From Autumnicola psychrophila (GTDB lineage: Bacteria; Bacteroidota; Bacteroidia; Flavobacteriales; Flavobacteriaceae): a stretch of DNA of 64,000 nt. Both the position numbers and the translations under genes were made by a program. Positions 50,914 to 59,319 of the stretch are shown one piece after another; position 1 is the stretch's first letter; the number at the start of each line of letters is the position of its first letter. The notes below the pieces were generated by a model that saw only the letters and a list, made by a program, of their open reading frames with translations, ran no database searches and was not told the origin of the DNA. The stretch is from the NCBI RefSeq assembly GCF_031846645.1, contig NZ_JAVRHN010000012.1:1-64000 (forward strand). Direction: 5' to 3'.

Positions 50914-51290
50914 TTTGGAGTTCGGAGTTTGGAGTTCGGAATTCGGACATAAAGTTAAAGCTTTAATAGCTACATCTTCATTTGTACCCTCTGCGCAAAT
51001 CTGCAATATCTGCGGGAGAAATTTGAGAACCTATTTTTAAAGTTTGCAGTTAAATGTATAACAGAGATCAAAAATGTCAATTTTCGACATTCTTAAAAGA
51101 GTTCGGAGTTTGGAATTTGGACCTAAAGCTAAAACTTTAATAGCTACCTCTTCGTTTGTACCCTCTGCGCGAATCTGCGATGTCTACGGGAGAAATTTGA
51201 GAATTTATTTTTAAAGTTTGTTGTTAAATTTGTAACGACATATTAAAAAACCTTCATAAAAGAGTTTGGAGTTTGGAGTTCGAAAAGTTA
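50914..51290 (+). repeat. Degenerate 174-bp tandem duplication
   Basis: Two successive units share, in order, GGAGTTTGGA phrases, TAAAG(T/C)TAAA, CTTTAATAGCTAC, a CCCTCTGCGC..ATCTGC segment and GGGAGAAATTTGAGAA. The same points recur exactly 174 bp apart (for example 50950 and 51124, and 50961 and 51135). A third unit begins at about 51262 but stops after the GAGTTTGGAGTTTGGAGTTCG phrase. No protein is encoded across the units. Copy 10 of the palindromic element lies in the first unit. Confidence 0.75.
51071..51090 (-). repeat. Palindromic intergenic element, copy 10 (reverse)
   Basis: Read on the minus strand: ATGTCGAAAATTGACATTTT, the core with GCC changed to GAC; the arms ATGTC and GACAT also pair. 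Confidence 0.5.
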
Positions 51291-51495
51291 AAAAGGTAAA
51301 GAGTTAAGGAGGGAAAAATTATTTTCTTGGAACAATCGATAGGTATCTCTCTTGAACTTGTTTTGTGGATAGTACTTTTTCTTCTGATGAATTGTGAGGT
51401 GAATCTTTCCTCTCTTCTCTTTCCTCTAAAAGTCAACCTCAAAAATGCCAATTTTCGACCTTCAGAAATACAGAACCTAAAATTTAAATTAATTT
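51291..51495. other. Remainder of the spacer after the tandem repeat
   Basis: No gene is supported; a 63-codon open stretch here has no start context or family. It contains copy 11 of the palindromic element and ends at the stop of the acyltransferase gene. Confidence 0.4.
51441..51460 (-). repeat. Palindromic intergenic element, copy 11 (reverse)
   Basis: Read on the minus strand: GGTCGAAAATTGGCATTTTT, the same variant loop (TTGGC) as copy 5. Confidence 0.6.
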
Positions 51496-52293
51496 CTAAT
51501 ATTCCCTTTTCTTATTAAGCTCTTCCATAGTATTTAAAGCTTCTGTAGGAATTACTTTTGAAAAAGAAGCGTGTTGTTCTATTGCATATTCCAGTTTCTC
51601 AACAATTTCCTCTATAGATTCGTTCTTGTAATCTATTTCCAAACGTTCTTTTATCTGAAATGATTGCAAAATTCCGCGTTTTTTAATCCGTAGGCCTTTT
51701 TTATCAAAAGACCTGCGAAAACCATCAATAACAATTGGAATTACAATTGGTTTATGGTTTTTGATAATATGAGCGGTACCTTTTCTAATAGGCTTAAATG
51801 GCTTTGTGGTACCTTGCGGAAAGGTGATTACCCAGCCGTCATTTAAAGCATCTGCAATATTTTCAGAATCCTGCGGATTCACATTCCGCTGAATTTCCTT
51901 TCCTTTTTCCCGCCATGTCCTTTCTACCGTAATTGCGCCGGCATAGGCCATGATCCTGGTGAGCAAACCCGCCTGCATAGTCTCTTTTGCAGCTACATAA
52001 TAAATATTGAGCTTTGGATTCCAGATATATCCCACATTTTTAATGGAATCTACCCTCCCGCTCAAACTGGCATTAAAAACATGGAACATGGCTACAACAT
52101 CTGCAAAATAGGTCTGATGGTTCGATACAAACAGAACGTTGGTATCAGGAAGATTCTTTATAATATCAGATCCTTCAATTTTTAGTTCGTTAAAGCCGCG
52201 GTATCTCCTGTGGGTAAGCAAACCAAATATGCGAATAAGCCACTTCTTCAGAAATAAAATATGTCCAAACGGATTTTTTTTAAAAAGGCCCAT
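51496..52293 (-). CDS. 1-acyl-glycerol-3-phosphate acyltransferase-like (PlsC family)
   Basis: A 265-residue acyltransferase of the PlsC superfamily. The catalytic motif reads NHQTYFAD (His59, Asp65), that is H-x5-D instead of the usual H-x4-D. The phosphate-binding motif FPEGTR is replaced by FPQGTT (158-163). Both changes sit at the right places, so this is a variant subfamily rather than a broken gene. A basic N-terminus and a weak hydrophobic stretch (about 11-27) suggest membrane attachment. It probably adds a fatty acid to a glycerophospholipid or another lipid. A NUDIX gene lies upstream on the same strand, 74 nt away. Confidence 0.85.
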   Translation of the reverse strand: MGLFKKNPFGHILFLKKWLIRIFGLLTHRRYRGFNELKIEGSDIIKNLPDTNVLFVSNHQTYFADVVAMFHVFNASLSGRVDSIKNVGYIWNPKLNIYYVAAKETMQAGLLTRIMAYAGAITVERTWREKGKEIQRNVNPQDSENIADALNDGWVITFPQGTTKPFKPIRKGTAHIIKNHKPIVIPIVIDGFRRSFDKKGLRIKKRGILQSFQIKERLEIDYKNESIEEIVEKLEYAIEQHASFSKVIPTEALNTMEELNKKREY

Positions 52294-52367
52294 TATCTGA
52301 AACTACAAATTATAACTAGTTTTTAGAAACATATTTTTAAACGGAGGCAAATATAATGATTAGTTCC

Positions 52368-53009
52368 TTACAGGACCTTCACCAGCATTTCCTTTATTTC
52401 ACTCAGCATCATTCCTGTGGCACCCCAAACGATATGACCATTAAGGCTGAAAGCCGGTACTTCTACATTTTTAGCATAGGACGTGCTTAGCACTTGTTTT
52501 ACCATATTATTTTCGTCCAGAAAATGCTCAAGGTCGACTTCAAGGATATCTTCTACTTCAGATTCCTGCGCAACCAGAACCGGCGTAGTTTCCATAATCC
52601 CAATAAAAGGATGAACCCAGAAGTTACTAGGGGGAATGTAAAGTTTTGTCAGTTCTTTAATAACCGTTACTGCTTTTGCAGGAACTCCTACCTCTTCTTC
52701 TGTTTCCCGAAGTGCAGTTTCTGAAAGATCCTTATCCTCCTCTTCCACCCTTCCGCCGGGAAAACCGACCTGATTGGAATGAACGCCCCTATAGGTTTTC
52801 CTTAAAATTAAAACCAGTTTGGTTTGTGAAAGCTCATCAGGATAAAAAAGTGCCAAAACACCTGCTTCGTTCGGTTTTTGCTTTTCAATATCAACATTGG
52901 CAAGCTCCTGTGTTCTCATTAGAGGAGCTAATTTATGATGTGCAGTCTCTCCCGGTAATTCAATTTTTTTTAATTTTGATATCTTAGATTTAAAGATTTT
53001 GAAGTCCAT
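52368..53009 (-). CDS. NUDIX hydrolase, probable coenzyme A pyrophosphatase
   Basis: A 213-residue NUDIX protein. The Nudix box runs from GGRVEEEDKDLSETALRETE to EVG (G-x5-E-x7-RETEEEVG, about 89-111). The CoA-specific signature LILRKTYRGVHSNQVGFPGG stands directly before it, matching the NudL/UPF0035 group that splits CoA into phosphopantetheine and 3',5'-ADP. It is transcribed toward the acyltransferase, so both may shape the acyl-CoA pool. Its start codon overlaps the start codon of the divergent cyclophilin gene by two bases. Confidence 0.9.
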   Translation of the reverse strand: MDFKIFKSKISKLKKIELPGETAHHKLAPLMRTQELANVDIEKQKPNEAGVLALFYPDELSQTKLVLILRKTYRGVHSNQVGFPGGRVEEEDKDLSETALRETEEEVGVPAKAVTVIKELTKLYIPPSNFWVHPFIGIMETTPVLVAQESEVEDILEVDLEHFLDENNMVKQVLSTSYAKNVEVPAFSLNGHIVWGATGMMLSEIKEMLVKVL

Positions 53010-53748
53010 GAGATATAGCCTTTCAATAATTGCCGGTTTTCTGATTCTTTTTTTTGCAAGTTGTGAAGATAAGAATTCTTCTCAGAAAAGTGCTGCCGAA
53101 ACTGTAGCCGAGAAAATGGAGAATGATAGTACAGCAATAGAAGTTGCCAAAGATTATACAGAAGAAGAAAAAATAGAAGAAAAGGGGTTGGGAGAAGCTT
53201 ATCCCATTCCGCAGGAAGAACTTATTCCGTTTTTAACTCAATATGGGAAAGAAAATCCTGAAAACCGGGTAAGGATCGTTACCAGTTTTGGCGACATTGA
53301 GGTTACGTTATTTCGGGACACACCTTTGCACCGGGCAAATTTTATAATGCTGGTCAAAAATGGCTATTTTGACAATACTTATTTTCATAGGGTTGCACCT
53401 GGATTCGTGATTCAGGGAGGAAATTCTGATAACGAAGCTACTTACGAAATGAGGCAGGATGTTGGCAATTATTTGATCCCAAGTGAATTTGCTGCCGGCC
53501 ATAGGCACACCTATGGCGCATTTTCCGCAGCAAAATACAGTGAACAAAACGTAAGCAAAGCTTCTTCTCCTTTCGAATTTTTTATCGTGGTAGACAAAGG
53601 TGGATCACCTCACCTGAATAATGACCACACTGTTTTTGGCGAAGTTACCAGTGGAATGGACGTAGCTGAAAAAATTGCTCAGGTCGAAACTGGCCAGTCA
53701 GAATGGCCTATTGACAATATTTATATGGATGTAGAAATCATTGAATAG
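53008..53748 (+). CDS. Cyclophilin-type peptidylprolyl isomerase lipoprotein
   Basis: A 246-residue lipoprotein (lipobox FAS-C19). A charged linker of about 60 residues leads to a cyclophilin domain at about 85-246, with NFIMLVKNGYFDNTYFHRV, PGFVIQGGNSDN and the FFIVVDKGGSPHLNNDHTVFGEV block near the end. The Arg in FHRV and the Phe and Gln in FVIQGG are active-site residues. It should catalyse proline isomerization during folding in the periplasm. The ATG at 53008 gives the proper signal peptide; a TTG at 52999 would add three residues. Confidence 0.92.
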   Translation: MRYSLSIIAGFLILFFASCEDKNSSQKSAAETVAEKMENDSTAIEVAKDYTEEEKIEEKGLGEAYPIPQEELIPFLTQYGKENPENRVRIVTSFGDIEVTLFRDTPLHRANFIMLVKNGYFDNTYFHRVAPGFVIQGGNSDNEATYEMRQDVGNYLIPSEFAAGHRHTYGAFSAAKYSEQNVSKASSPFEFFIVVDKGGSPHLNNDHTVFGEVTSGMDVAEKIAQVETGQSEWPIDNIYMDVEIIE

Positions 53749-53778
53749 CATGTGGTCTTAAGGAGTGGTTTTTACTTC

Positions 53779-54492
53779 TTACTGTTGCGTATAGTAATTA
53801 TAATCAGAAATCACCCTGTTTAAAAATTCCATCGGTCTTTCTTCATATTCTACATCCATTAATGCGGAAACCTTTAATGCAAGGGACAAGATAATATTAT
53901 GATTTCCGTTTGCTCTCGCCTTCCTATAAATTTCTTTAATCTCCTGAATATCCGCATCACTTAAGACCGTTACCTGTGAATATTTAGGAGTGTAATCTCC
54001 GGGCAAATCAACGGCAAGGGTGTTTTCTATTCCCATACGTTGTTTTTCAGATATTACCGTGGTCTTTGCCGCAAGATCACCAAGTCGCTGACCTTTACCA
54101 TTTATCAAAATCATGACTACTGCCACAGCCCCGCTACTTAAAGTAATATCAATAAATCTAAGCAGCCACCTTATGAGATAATTGGAAAAAGCAGGGCGGG
54201 AACCATCTTCTTTGACCACTCTTAAGTGCATGGTTGCTTTCCCGGGAGTTTGCCCGTTCCAGAATGTTTCCCAAAGAAGGTAGTATAGAAGAACAGGTAA
54301 GCCCAACACCAGATAATACATCCAGGTACCTCCACTGTCAAGATCTGTTCCCGAAATTATAAGCCCGGTTATGATGGTGTAGAGGATGAGTATAAAAGTA
54401 TCTACAATATAAGCAACTATGCGTTCTCCAATCCCGGCCACATTCTGTTTAATACTAATATTTTGAGCCGTTTCTATTTGAAAATTATCCAT
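53779..54492 (-). CDS. RDD-family membrane protein
   Basis: A 237-residue protein. The RDD domain (about 15-155) has GIGERIVAYIVDTFILILYT, a second hydrophobic block at about 56-75, GKATMHLRVVKEDGS and LRFIDITLSSGAVAVVMI, with the conserved Arg and Asp residues in the first helix and in RFIDI. The C-terminal 80 residues are soluble. It is divergent from spoIIM and belongs to the MoxR/DUF58 locus found in many Bacteroidota. The transport or structural role of RDD proteins is not settled. Confidence 0.88.
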   Translation of the reverse strand: MDNFQIETAQNISIKQNVAGIGERIVAYIVDTFILILYTIITGLIISGTDLDSGGTWMYYLVLGLPVLLYYLLWETFWNGQTPGKATMHLRVVKEDGSRPAFSNYLIRWLLRFIDITLSSGAVAVVMILINGKGQRLGDLAAKTTVISEKQRMGIENTLAVDLPGDYTPKYSQVTVLSDADIQEIKEIYRKARANGNHNIILSLALKVSALMDVEYEERPMEFLNRVISDYNYYTQQ

Positions 54493-54526
54493 TTAATCTG
54501 TTACTTTGAGTTCTAATTGGGAAACT

Positions 54527-55510
54527 ATGCGCGAGGCCGCTTTTGTGAAGCAAAATAAGGATAAATGGTTGAAGTTTGAAAGCCTCCTTAAAAATAAAAA
54601 CAGCATCCCCCCGGAGGAATTATCTGGAATTTATGTAGAGGTTAGTGATGACTTAAGTTATGCACAAACTTTCTATCCCAACAGCAATACCACTACCTAC
54701 CTCAATGGACTTGCATCTACAGCTCATCAAAAAGTTTACAGAAATAAAAAAGAATCACGAAACCGGTTCGTAAGCTTTTTTACTGAAGAATTTCCGCTAT
54801 TCTTTTACCAATACCAAAGGCAATTACTGCTGAGCTTTTTAATATTTGCTTTATTCTCTGTTGTAGGTGCATTTTCTGCAGCTAGCGACGGCTCCTTCAT
54901 TCGAGGCATTCTTGGCGATTCTTATGTTAATATGACCCTGGAAAACATCGCTAATAATGATCCAATGGCGGTCTACAAAAATGCTTCAGAAGTTGATATG
55001 TTCCTGGGAATCACCATTAATAATATTAAGGTAAGCCTTTTTGCTTTTACTCTGGGGATTCTTGCCGGTTTGGGCACAGCTTTTATTTTAATGCAAAATG
55101 CCGTGATGCTCGGTTCTTTTCAGTATTTTTTTTATGAACAGGGCCTGCTATGGGAATCAGCCAGGACAATCTGGATTCATGGTACCATAGAAATTTCGGT
55201 GATTATAGTTGCGGGATGTGCTGGTCTGGTGGTAGGAAAAAGCATTTTGTTCCCTGGAACTTATTCCAGGCTCAGGTCGTTTATTTCCGGCGTAAAAGAT
55301 GGATTAAAAATTGTCATTAGCACAATTCCTTTCTTTATAATTGCAGGTTTTCTGGAAGGATTTGTTACCAGGATCACCCAGATGCCAGACTGGCTGGCAA
55401 TTACAATTATTTCACTTTCTTTGGCTCTTATCCTTTTTTATTACGTCTTTTATCCAATTTATCTACATAATCAAAAATCAAAAAATGAATCCGGACTACA
55501 TCAGGTTTAA
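54527..55510 (+). CDS. Stage II sporulation protein M-like (SpoIIM) membrane protein
   Basis: A 327-residue membrane protein starting MREAAFVKQNKDKWLKFE; an in-frame TTG at 54506 would add seven residues. Hydrophobic segments at about 95-118, 164-190, 216-240, 255-285 and 288-310 surround the conserved SpoIIM motif HGTIEISVIIVAGCAGL (about 218-234). In Bacillus, SpoIIM belongs to a peptidoglycan-remodelling complex; non-sporulating bacteria have relatives in this operon. It overlaps the next gene by 26 bp. Confidence 0.88.
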   Translation: MREAAFVKQNKDKWLKFESLLKNKNSIPPEELSGIYVEVSDDLSYAQTFYPNSNTTTYLNGLASTAHQKVYRNKKESRNRFVSFFTEEFPLFFYQYQRQLLLSFLIFALFSVVGAFSAASDGSFIRGILGDSYVNMTLENIANNDPMAVYKNASEVDMFLGITINNIKVSLFAFTLGILAGLGTAFILMQNAVMLGSFQYFFYEQGLLWESARTIWIHGTIEISVIIVAGCAGLVVGKSILFPGTYSRLRSFISGVKDGLKIVISTIPFFIIAGFLEGFVTRITQMPDWLAITIISLSLALILFYYVFYPIYLHNQKSKNESGLHQV

Positions 55511-56342
55511 AAAACAAAGGGAACTTGGGGAGATCCTTAGCATCCTTTTTAAATTCCTTCGGGAAAACTACAAGCTTCTTTTTAATGTCTTCGCTAAATT
55601 TGTTTCCCCGGCATTTGTGCTTCTTATAGCAGCAGTAAGCTATTATACGTATTCCACAATAGGAAGCCCCGTTTTTGCCACAGGAGTCTTTAGCGGTGGC
55701 GAATTTATACTGTCGTTTATTCTTATGTTAATCGCTGTTCTTATATATATGGCTGCTTTAAACGGAGCAATATTTCATGTTATCAGTTCTTACATTAACA
55801 ATAATGGAGATGTACAGGTTTCAGAAGTAGGGAAAGGATTAAAAGAAGATTTTGGGAAATTGCTTGGAATAACACTTATTTCCTGGGTTCTAATAGTGGC
55901 GGGAACTCTCCTGTTCATAATTCCCGGCGTTTATCTAACAGTTCCATTAACAATGAGTGCCGCTATTCTTGTTTTTAGAAGAGGTAACATCATGGACAGC
56001 ATCTCAGATTCTTTTCAATTAGTTAAAGATAACTGGTGGATGACCTTTTTCAGCCTTTTTGTTATTGGAATGCTAATATATTTAATAAGCTTTATCTTCC
56101 AAATCCCATTATTAATCTACACCATCATAAAAACTTTTACGGTGATGCAGGAAGGTTCGGCGGCAGACCTTTCGGGAATGTTTGATTGGGTTTACATCAC
56201 CCTTTCCATAATTGCTTCGCTTATTCAATACATGTTGTACGCAATTATGCCCCTGGGAATTTCCCTTATATATTTTCATCTGAATGAAAAACAAAACTTC
56301 ACGGGAACATTTGAATCCATAGAAAACCTAGGAAGAAGATAA
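55485..56342 (+). CDS. Multi-TM protein of the SpoIIM-DUF4129 operon
   Basis: A 285-residue membrane protein. The start MNPDYIRFKKQRELGEIL is chosen as the first ATG after the SpoIIM motif; longer frames would run deep into spoIIM. About six hydrophobic segments occur (for example 44-62, 76-98, 129-152, 155-180, 196-220 and 240-262). It resembles the glycerophosphodiesterase-membrane-domain or DUF4013 type proteins often seen in this operon, but no certain family was assigned. Its TAA overlaps the next ATG (TAATG). Confidence 0.7.
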   Translation: MNPDYIRFKKQRELGEILSILFKFLRENYKLLFNVFAKFVSPAFVLLIAAVSYYTYSTIGSPVFATGVFSGGEFILSFILMLIAVLIYMAALNGAIFHVISSYINNNGDVQVSEVGKGLKEDFGKLLGITLISWVLIVAGTLLFIIPGVYLTVPLTMSAAILVFRRGNIMDSISDSFQLVKDNWWMTFFSLFVIGMLIYLISFIFQIPLLIYTIIKTFTVMQEGSAADLSGMFDWVYITLSIIASLIQYMLYAIMPLGISLIYFHLNEKQNFTGTFESIENLGRR

Positions 56343-57106
56343 TGATCAGATTTATTTTAGCAATTTCACTCTGCTTCTTATGCTTCGGAAATGTTTTTCC
56401 ACAAGCTGAAGGAACCACAGATTCTATTGCTGAAATAAAATATGATCGCAATGAAGACCTGAAACCGGCTACCTTTAATAAATCTGAGATTGAAGCCTAT
56501 AAAAGCCTGGAAGAATTTGATTATCTGGATCTTGTAGAGAACGATTCGTGGTGGACGCGTTTTAAGCGGTTTATTAATTTGAAATACGAGCAGTTTACAG
56601 CTTGGTTGTTTGGGGATTATACACCCGGAGGCTTTCTTCAATTTATCATAATGATTTTCCCTTACGTTATCCTGGCAATTGTGCTCGGCTTCGTTTTCTG
56701 GCTCATTACACGGCTGGATCCAGGAAGTTCGCTACTTAGTACTCCGGTAGAACCTGAGGTTTTTCTAAGTGAAGAGGAAGAAATCATCCAGTCTAAGGAT
56801 ATAAATCGATTAATTGAAGAAGCCATTGCCAACAAACAATACCGGCTTGCCGTACGTTATTACTACCTTTTAAACCTAAAGCGATTGGATGAGAACGGAA
56901 TTATATCTTATCAGTTCCAGAAAACAAACCAGGATTATTCTGCTGAAATCCAGAAGGAAACTATAAAACATCAATTTCGGAAGATTACCAGGCTTTATGA
57001 TTTTATCTGGTATGGTGATTTTAAAGTTTCAGAAACAGATTTTCGCTTAGCTGAAAGAGGTTTTATTCAAATGAATTCAATATTAGAAAATTCATCAAAT
57101 GAATAA
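56342..57106 (+). CDS. DUF4129 domain protein
   Basis: A 254-residue protein with a signal peptide (about 1-20, cut near VFPQA), a periplasmic part with WWTRFKRFINLKYEQFTAWLF, a membrane segment at about 98-121 and a cytoplasmic C-terminal DUF4129 domain (about 155-250) with the core LAVRYYYLLNLKRLDENG and the motif FIWYGDFKVSETDF. DUF4129 proteins occur with transglutaminase-like or MoxR/DUF58 genes; the function is unknown. It is coupled to both neighbours. Confidence 0.85.
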   Translation: MIRFILAISLCFLCFGNVFPQAEGTTDSIAEIKYDRNEDLKPATFNKSEIEAYKSLEEFDYLDLVENDSWWTRFKRFINLKYEQFTAWLFGDYTPGGFLQFIIMIFPYVILAIVLGFVFWLITRLDPGSSLLSTPVEPEVFLSEEEEIIQSKDINRLIEEAIANKQYRLAVRYYYLLNLKRLDENGIISYQFQKTNQDYSAEIQKETIKHQFRKITRLYDFIWYGDFKVSETDFRLAERGFIQMNSILENSSNE

Positions 57107-58328
57107 GACATTTAAATTGACATTTGCTCTTTTCCTATTGCTGGTTCTCGCCCTTACCTGGCTGGAAGCTACAGAGCCGGAACCGGTGAACTGGTCTCCC
57201 AGCTACGTAGCCAAAGATAAGATTCCGCTGGGAAGCTTTGTTTTTTTCGAGAGCTGGAAAAAGAGTATTTCTTCAGAAATTGAAGAAATAAAAATTCCAC
57301 CTTACGAGTTTTTTATGCAGGACAGCCTTCCGCAAGGCACCTATTTTTTCCTGAACCATTACATTGCCTTTGATGATGATGAACTTAACAATCTTCTGGA
57401 ATGGGTAGAAAAAGGTAATTCCGCGTTTATTTCGGCAGATTATCTTAGTATGAATCTTCTGGACACGCTGGACCTGGAAATAAATGAATTTATAAGTAAC
57501 AAAGATTTTACTTCCCGGCCAAAGTTTAATTTGGTGAACCCGGAGCTTAAGAGTGCAGAATCTTATAAACTTGATCATGATATTGAAGCTATCTTCTTCA
57601 GTAAAATAGACACTGCGCGGCACACTGTTCTTGGCGTGGCAAATCTCGAAGAAGAAGTTACTTCTAAAGAACAAAAAATAAATTTTATAAAAGCTCCCTT
57701 CGGAAATGGCCAATTTCTGCTGCATACCAGTCCTCAGGCCTTCAGCAATTACTTTTTACTTTCTGAAAACAACCACGAGTATGCAGAAAAAGTTCTGTCA
57801 TATATAGACGATAATGGGCAAATTTTATGGGACGGTTACTATAAATCCGGCAAGACGTTTTACTCATCACCGCTTTACATTCTTCTTAACCGAAGAAGTT
57901 TAAAATGGGCTTATTATTTTGTGATTATTGCGGGTGTCCTTTTTATAATCTTTGAAGGCAAAAGAAAACAACGTCCAATTCCTGTAGTGAATCCGCAAAA
58001 AAATCAAACGTACGAATACACTCAGACCATTGCAGATTTGTACCTTGAACAGAAGCAGTATAAAGAACTTGCCACAAAAAAAAATGAATTGTTCCTTGAG
58101 TATATCAGGCTTCATTATCGTATTCCTACACAGGAAATAAATGAACAATTTTACCTGGATTTATCTTCACGGGCAGGAAAAACGACTGAAGAAGCGAAGG
58201 AGTTATTTAATAGAATCAATCAAATTAAAAGCAGGGCGCAGATTTCTAAAGAAGAATTTTTAGTATCAAGCCGGGCAATTAATGAGTTTAAAGACATAAA
58301 AGATGGAAAGCGAAGAAATACAACCTAA
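57099..58328 (+). CDS. DUF4350 domain protein
   Basis: A 409-residue protein with an N-terminal membrane anchor (about 5-22) and a periplasmic DUF4350 domain with VNWSPSYVAKDKIPLGSFVFFE at its start and LLEWVEKGNSAFISADYLS in the middle, which resembles glutamine-amidotransferase-like folds without their catalytic Cys. A second membrane segment lies at about 270-287, and the cytoplasmic tail is rich in Lys and Gln. It overlaps the DUF4129 gene by 8 bp and the MoxR gene by 26 bp. Confidence 0.85.
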   Translation: MNKTFKLTFALFLLLVLALTWLEATEPEPVNWSPSYVAKDKIPLGSFVFFESWKKSISSEIEEIKIPPYEFFMQDSLPQGTYFFLNHYIAFDDDELNNLLEWVEKGNSAFISADYLSMNLLDTLDLEINEFISNKDFTSRPKFNLVNPELKSAESYKLDHDIEAIFFSKIDTARHTVLGVANLEEEVTSKEQKINFIKAPFGNGQFLLHTSPQAFSNYFLLSENNHEYAEKVLSYIDDNGQILWDGYYKSGKTFYSSPLYILLNRRSLKWAYYFVIIAGVLFIIFEGKRKQRPIPVVNPQKNQTYEYTQTIADLYLEQKQYKELATKKNELFLEYIRLHYRIPTQEINEQFYLDLSSRAGKTTEEAKELFNRINQIKSRAQISKEEFLVSSRAINEFKDIKDGKRRNTT

Positions 58329-59319
58329 TGAAGGTGAACAAAGAGAAGAGCTGAATTTTAATAATCGGGTTCCTCTGGAGGATCTAAAAGATTCTGTTGA
58401 AAAGCTGAAAGAGCAGCTGGCAAAAGTAATTGTTGGCCAGGACGAATTTGTAGAGCTTCTTATCGTGGGTCTCCTTGCCAATGGCCATGTGCTTATAGAA
58501 GGAGTTCCCGGAGTGGCAAAAACAGTTACGGCCAAGCTTTTTGCAAAAAGCCTGGAAACCGGATTTAGCCGAATTCAATTTACTCCAGATCTTATGCCCA
58601 GTGACGTATTGGGAACTTCTGTGCTCAACATGAAATCTTCGGAGTTTGAATTTAAGCCGGGCCCAATTTTCTCTAATGTTGTTCTTATTGATGAAATTAA
58701 CCGTGCTCCCGCAAAAACTCAGGCTGCACTTTTTGAAGTCATGGAAGAACGGCAAATCACGATAGACGGTAAACAATACAACATGGAAGCTCCTTTTATG
58801 GTTCTTGCCACACAAAATCCTATCGAGCAGGAAGGAACTTATGCCCTTCCCGAAGCGCAACTGGACAGGTTTTTATTTAAAATTGATGTGGGATATCCTT
58901 CTACAGAAGATGAAGTTAAAATTCTTCAATCCCACCACGAGCGTAAAGGCAAACTTCCTGAAGCTAGCATAGAAGCTGTGCTTCATCCTGATAAATTGCT
59001 TACACTTAAGGAGCAAATTCATGAGATTTTGGTTGAAGAAAAGTTACTGAATTACATAGCCCAGCTCGTCGGGAAAACACGCCAACATCCTCATCTATAC
59101 CTCGGCGCTTCTCCCAGGGCTTCTATTGCGGTGATGAATGCCTCCAAAGCTTTTGCCGCTATTAACGGGAGGGATTTTGTTATTCCTGAAGATATTAAAC
59201 GCGCCCTGAATCCTGTTTTAGGACATAGAATTATTCTTTCTCCAGACCGAGAGATGGAAGGAATGACGACAAAAAATGTCCTGGAAATGATTACACAATC
59301 TGTTGAAATACCACGATAG
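58303..59319 (+). CDS. MoxR-family AAA+ ATPase
   Basis: A 338-residue AAA+ protein. Walker A is GVPGVAKT (about 67-74), Walker B VVLIDEIN (about 126-133), sensor 1 LATQNP (about 168-173) and a sensor 2 region near GASPRAS. MoxR ATPases act with VWA or DUF58 proteins as chaperones that assemble or activate membrane or periplasmic complexes. The DUF58 gene begins directly after its stop codon. It overlaps the DUF4350 gene. Confidence 0.95.
   Translation: MESEEIQPNEGEQREELNFNNRVPLEDLKDSVEKLKEQLAKVIVGQDEFVELLIVGLLANGHVLIEGVPGVAKTVTAKLFAKSLETGFSRIQFTPDLMPSDVLGTSVLNMKSSEFEFKPGPIFSNVVLIDEINRAPAKTQAALFEVMEERQITIDGKQYNMEAPFMVLATQNPIEQEGTYALPEAQLDRFLFKIDVGYPSTEDEVKILQSHHERKGKLPEASIEAVLHPDKLLTLKEQIHEILVEEKLLNYIAQLVGKTRQHPHLYLGASPRASIAVMNASKAFAAINGRDFVIPEDIKRALNPVLGHRIILSPDREMEGMTTKNVLEMITQSVEIPR

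Noticed and set aside
53355..53377. Hairpin GTCAAAAATGGCTATTTTGAC resembling the palindromic element
   Set aside because: It lies inside the cyclophilin coding sequence and encodes conserved residues (LVKNGYFDN); the likeness is probably chance.
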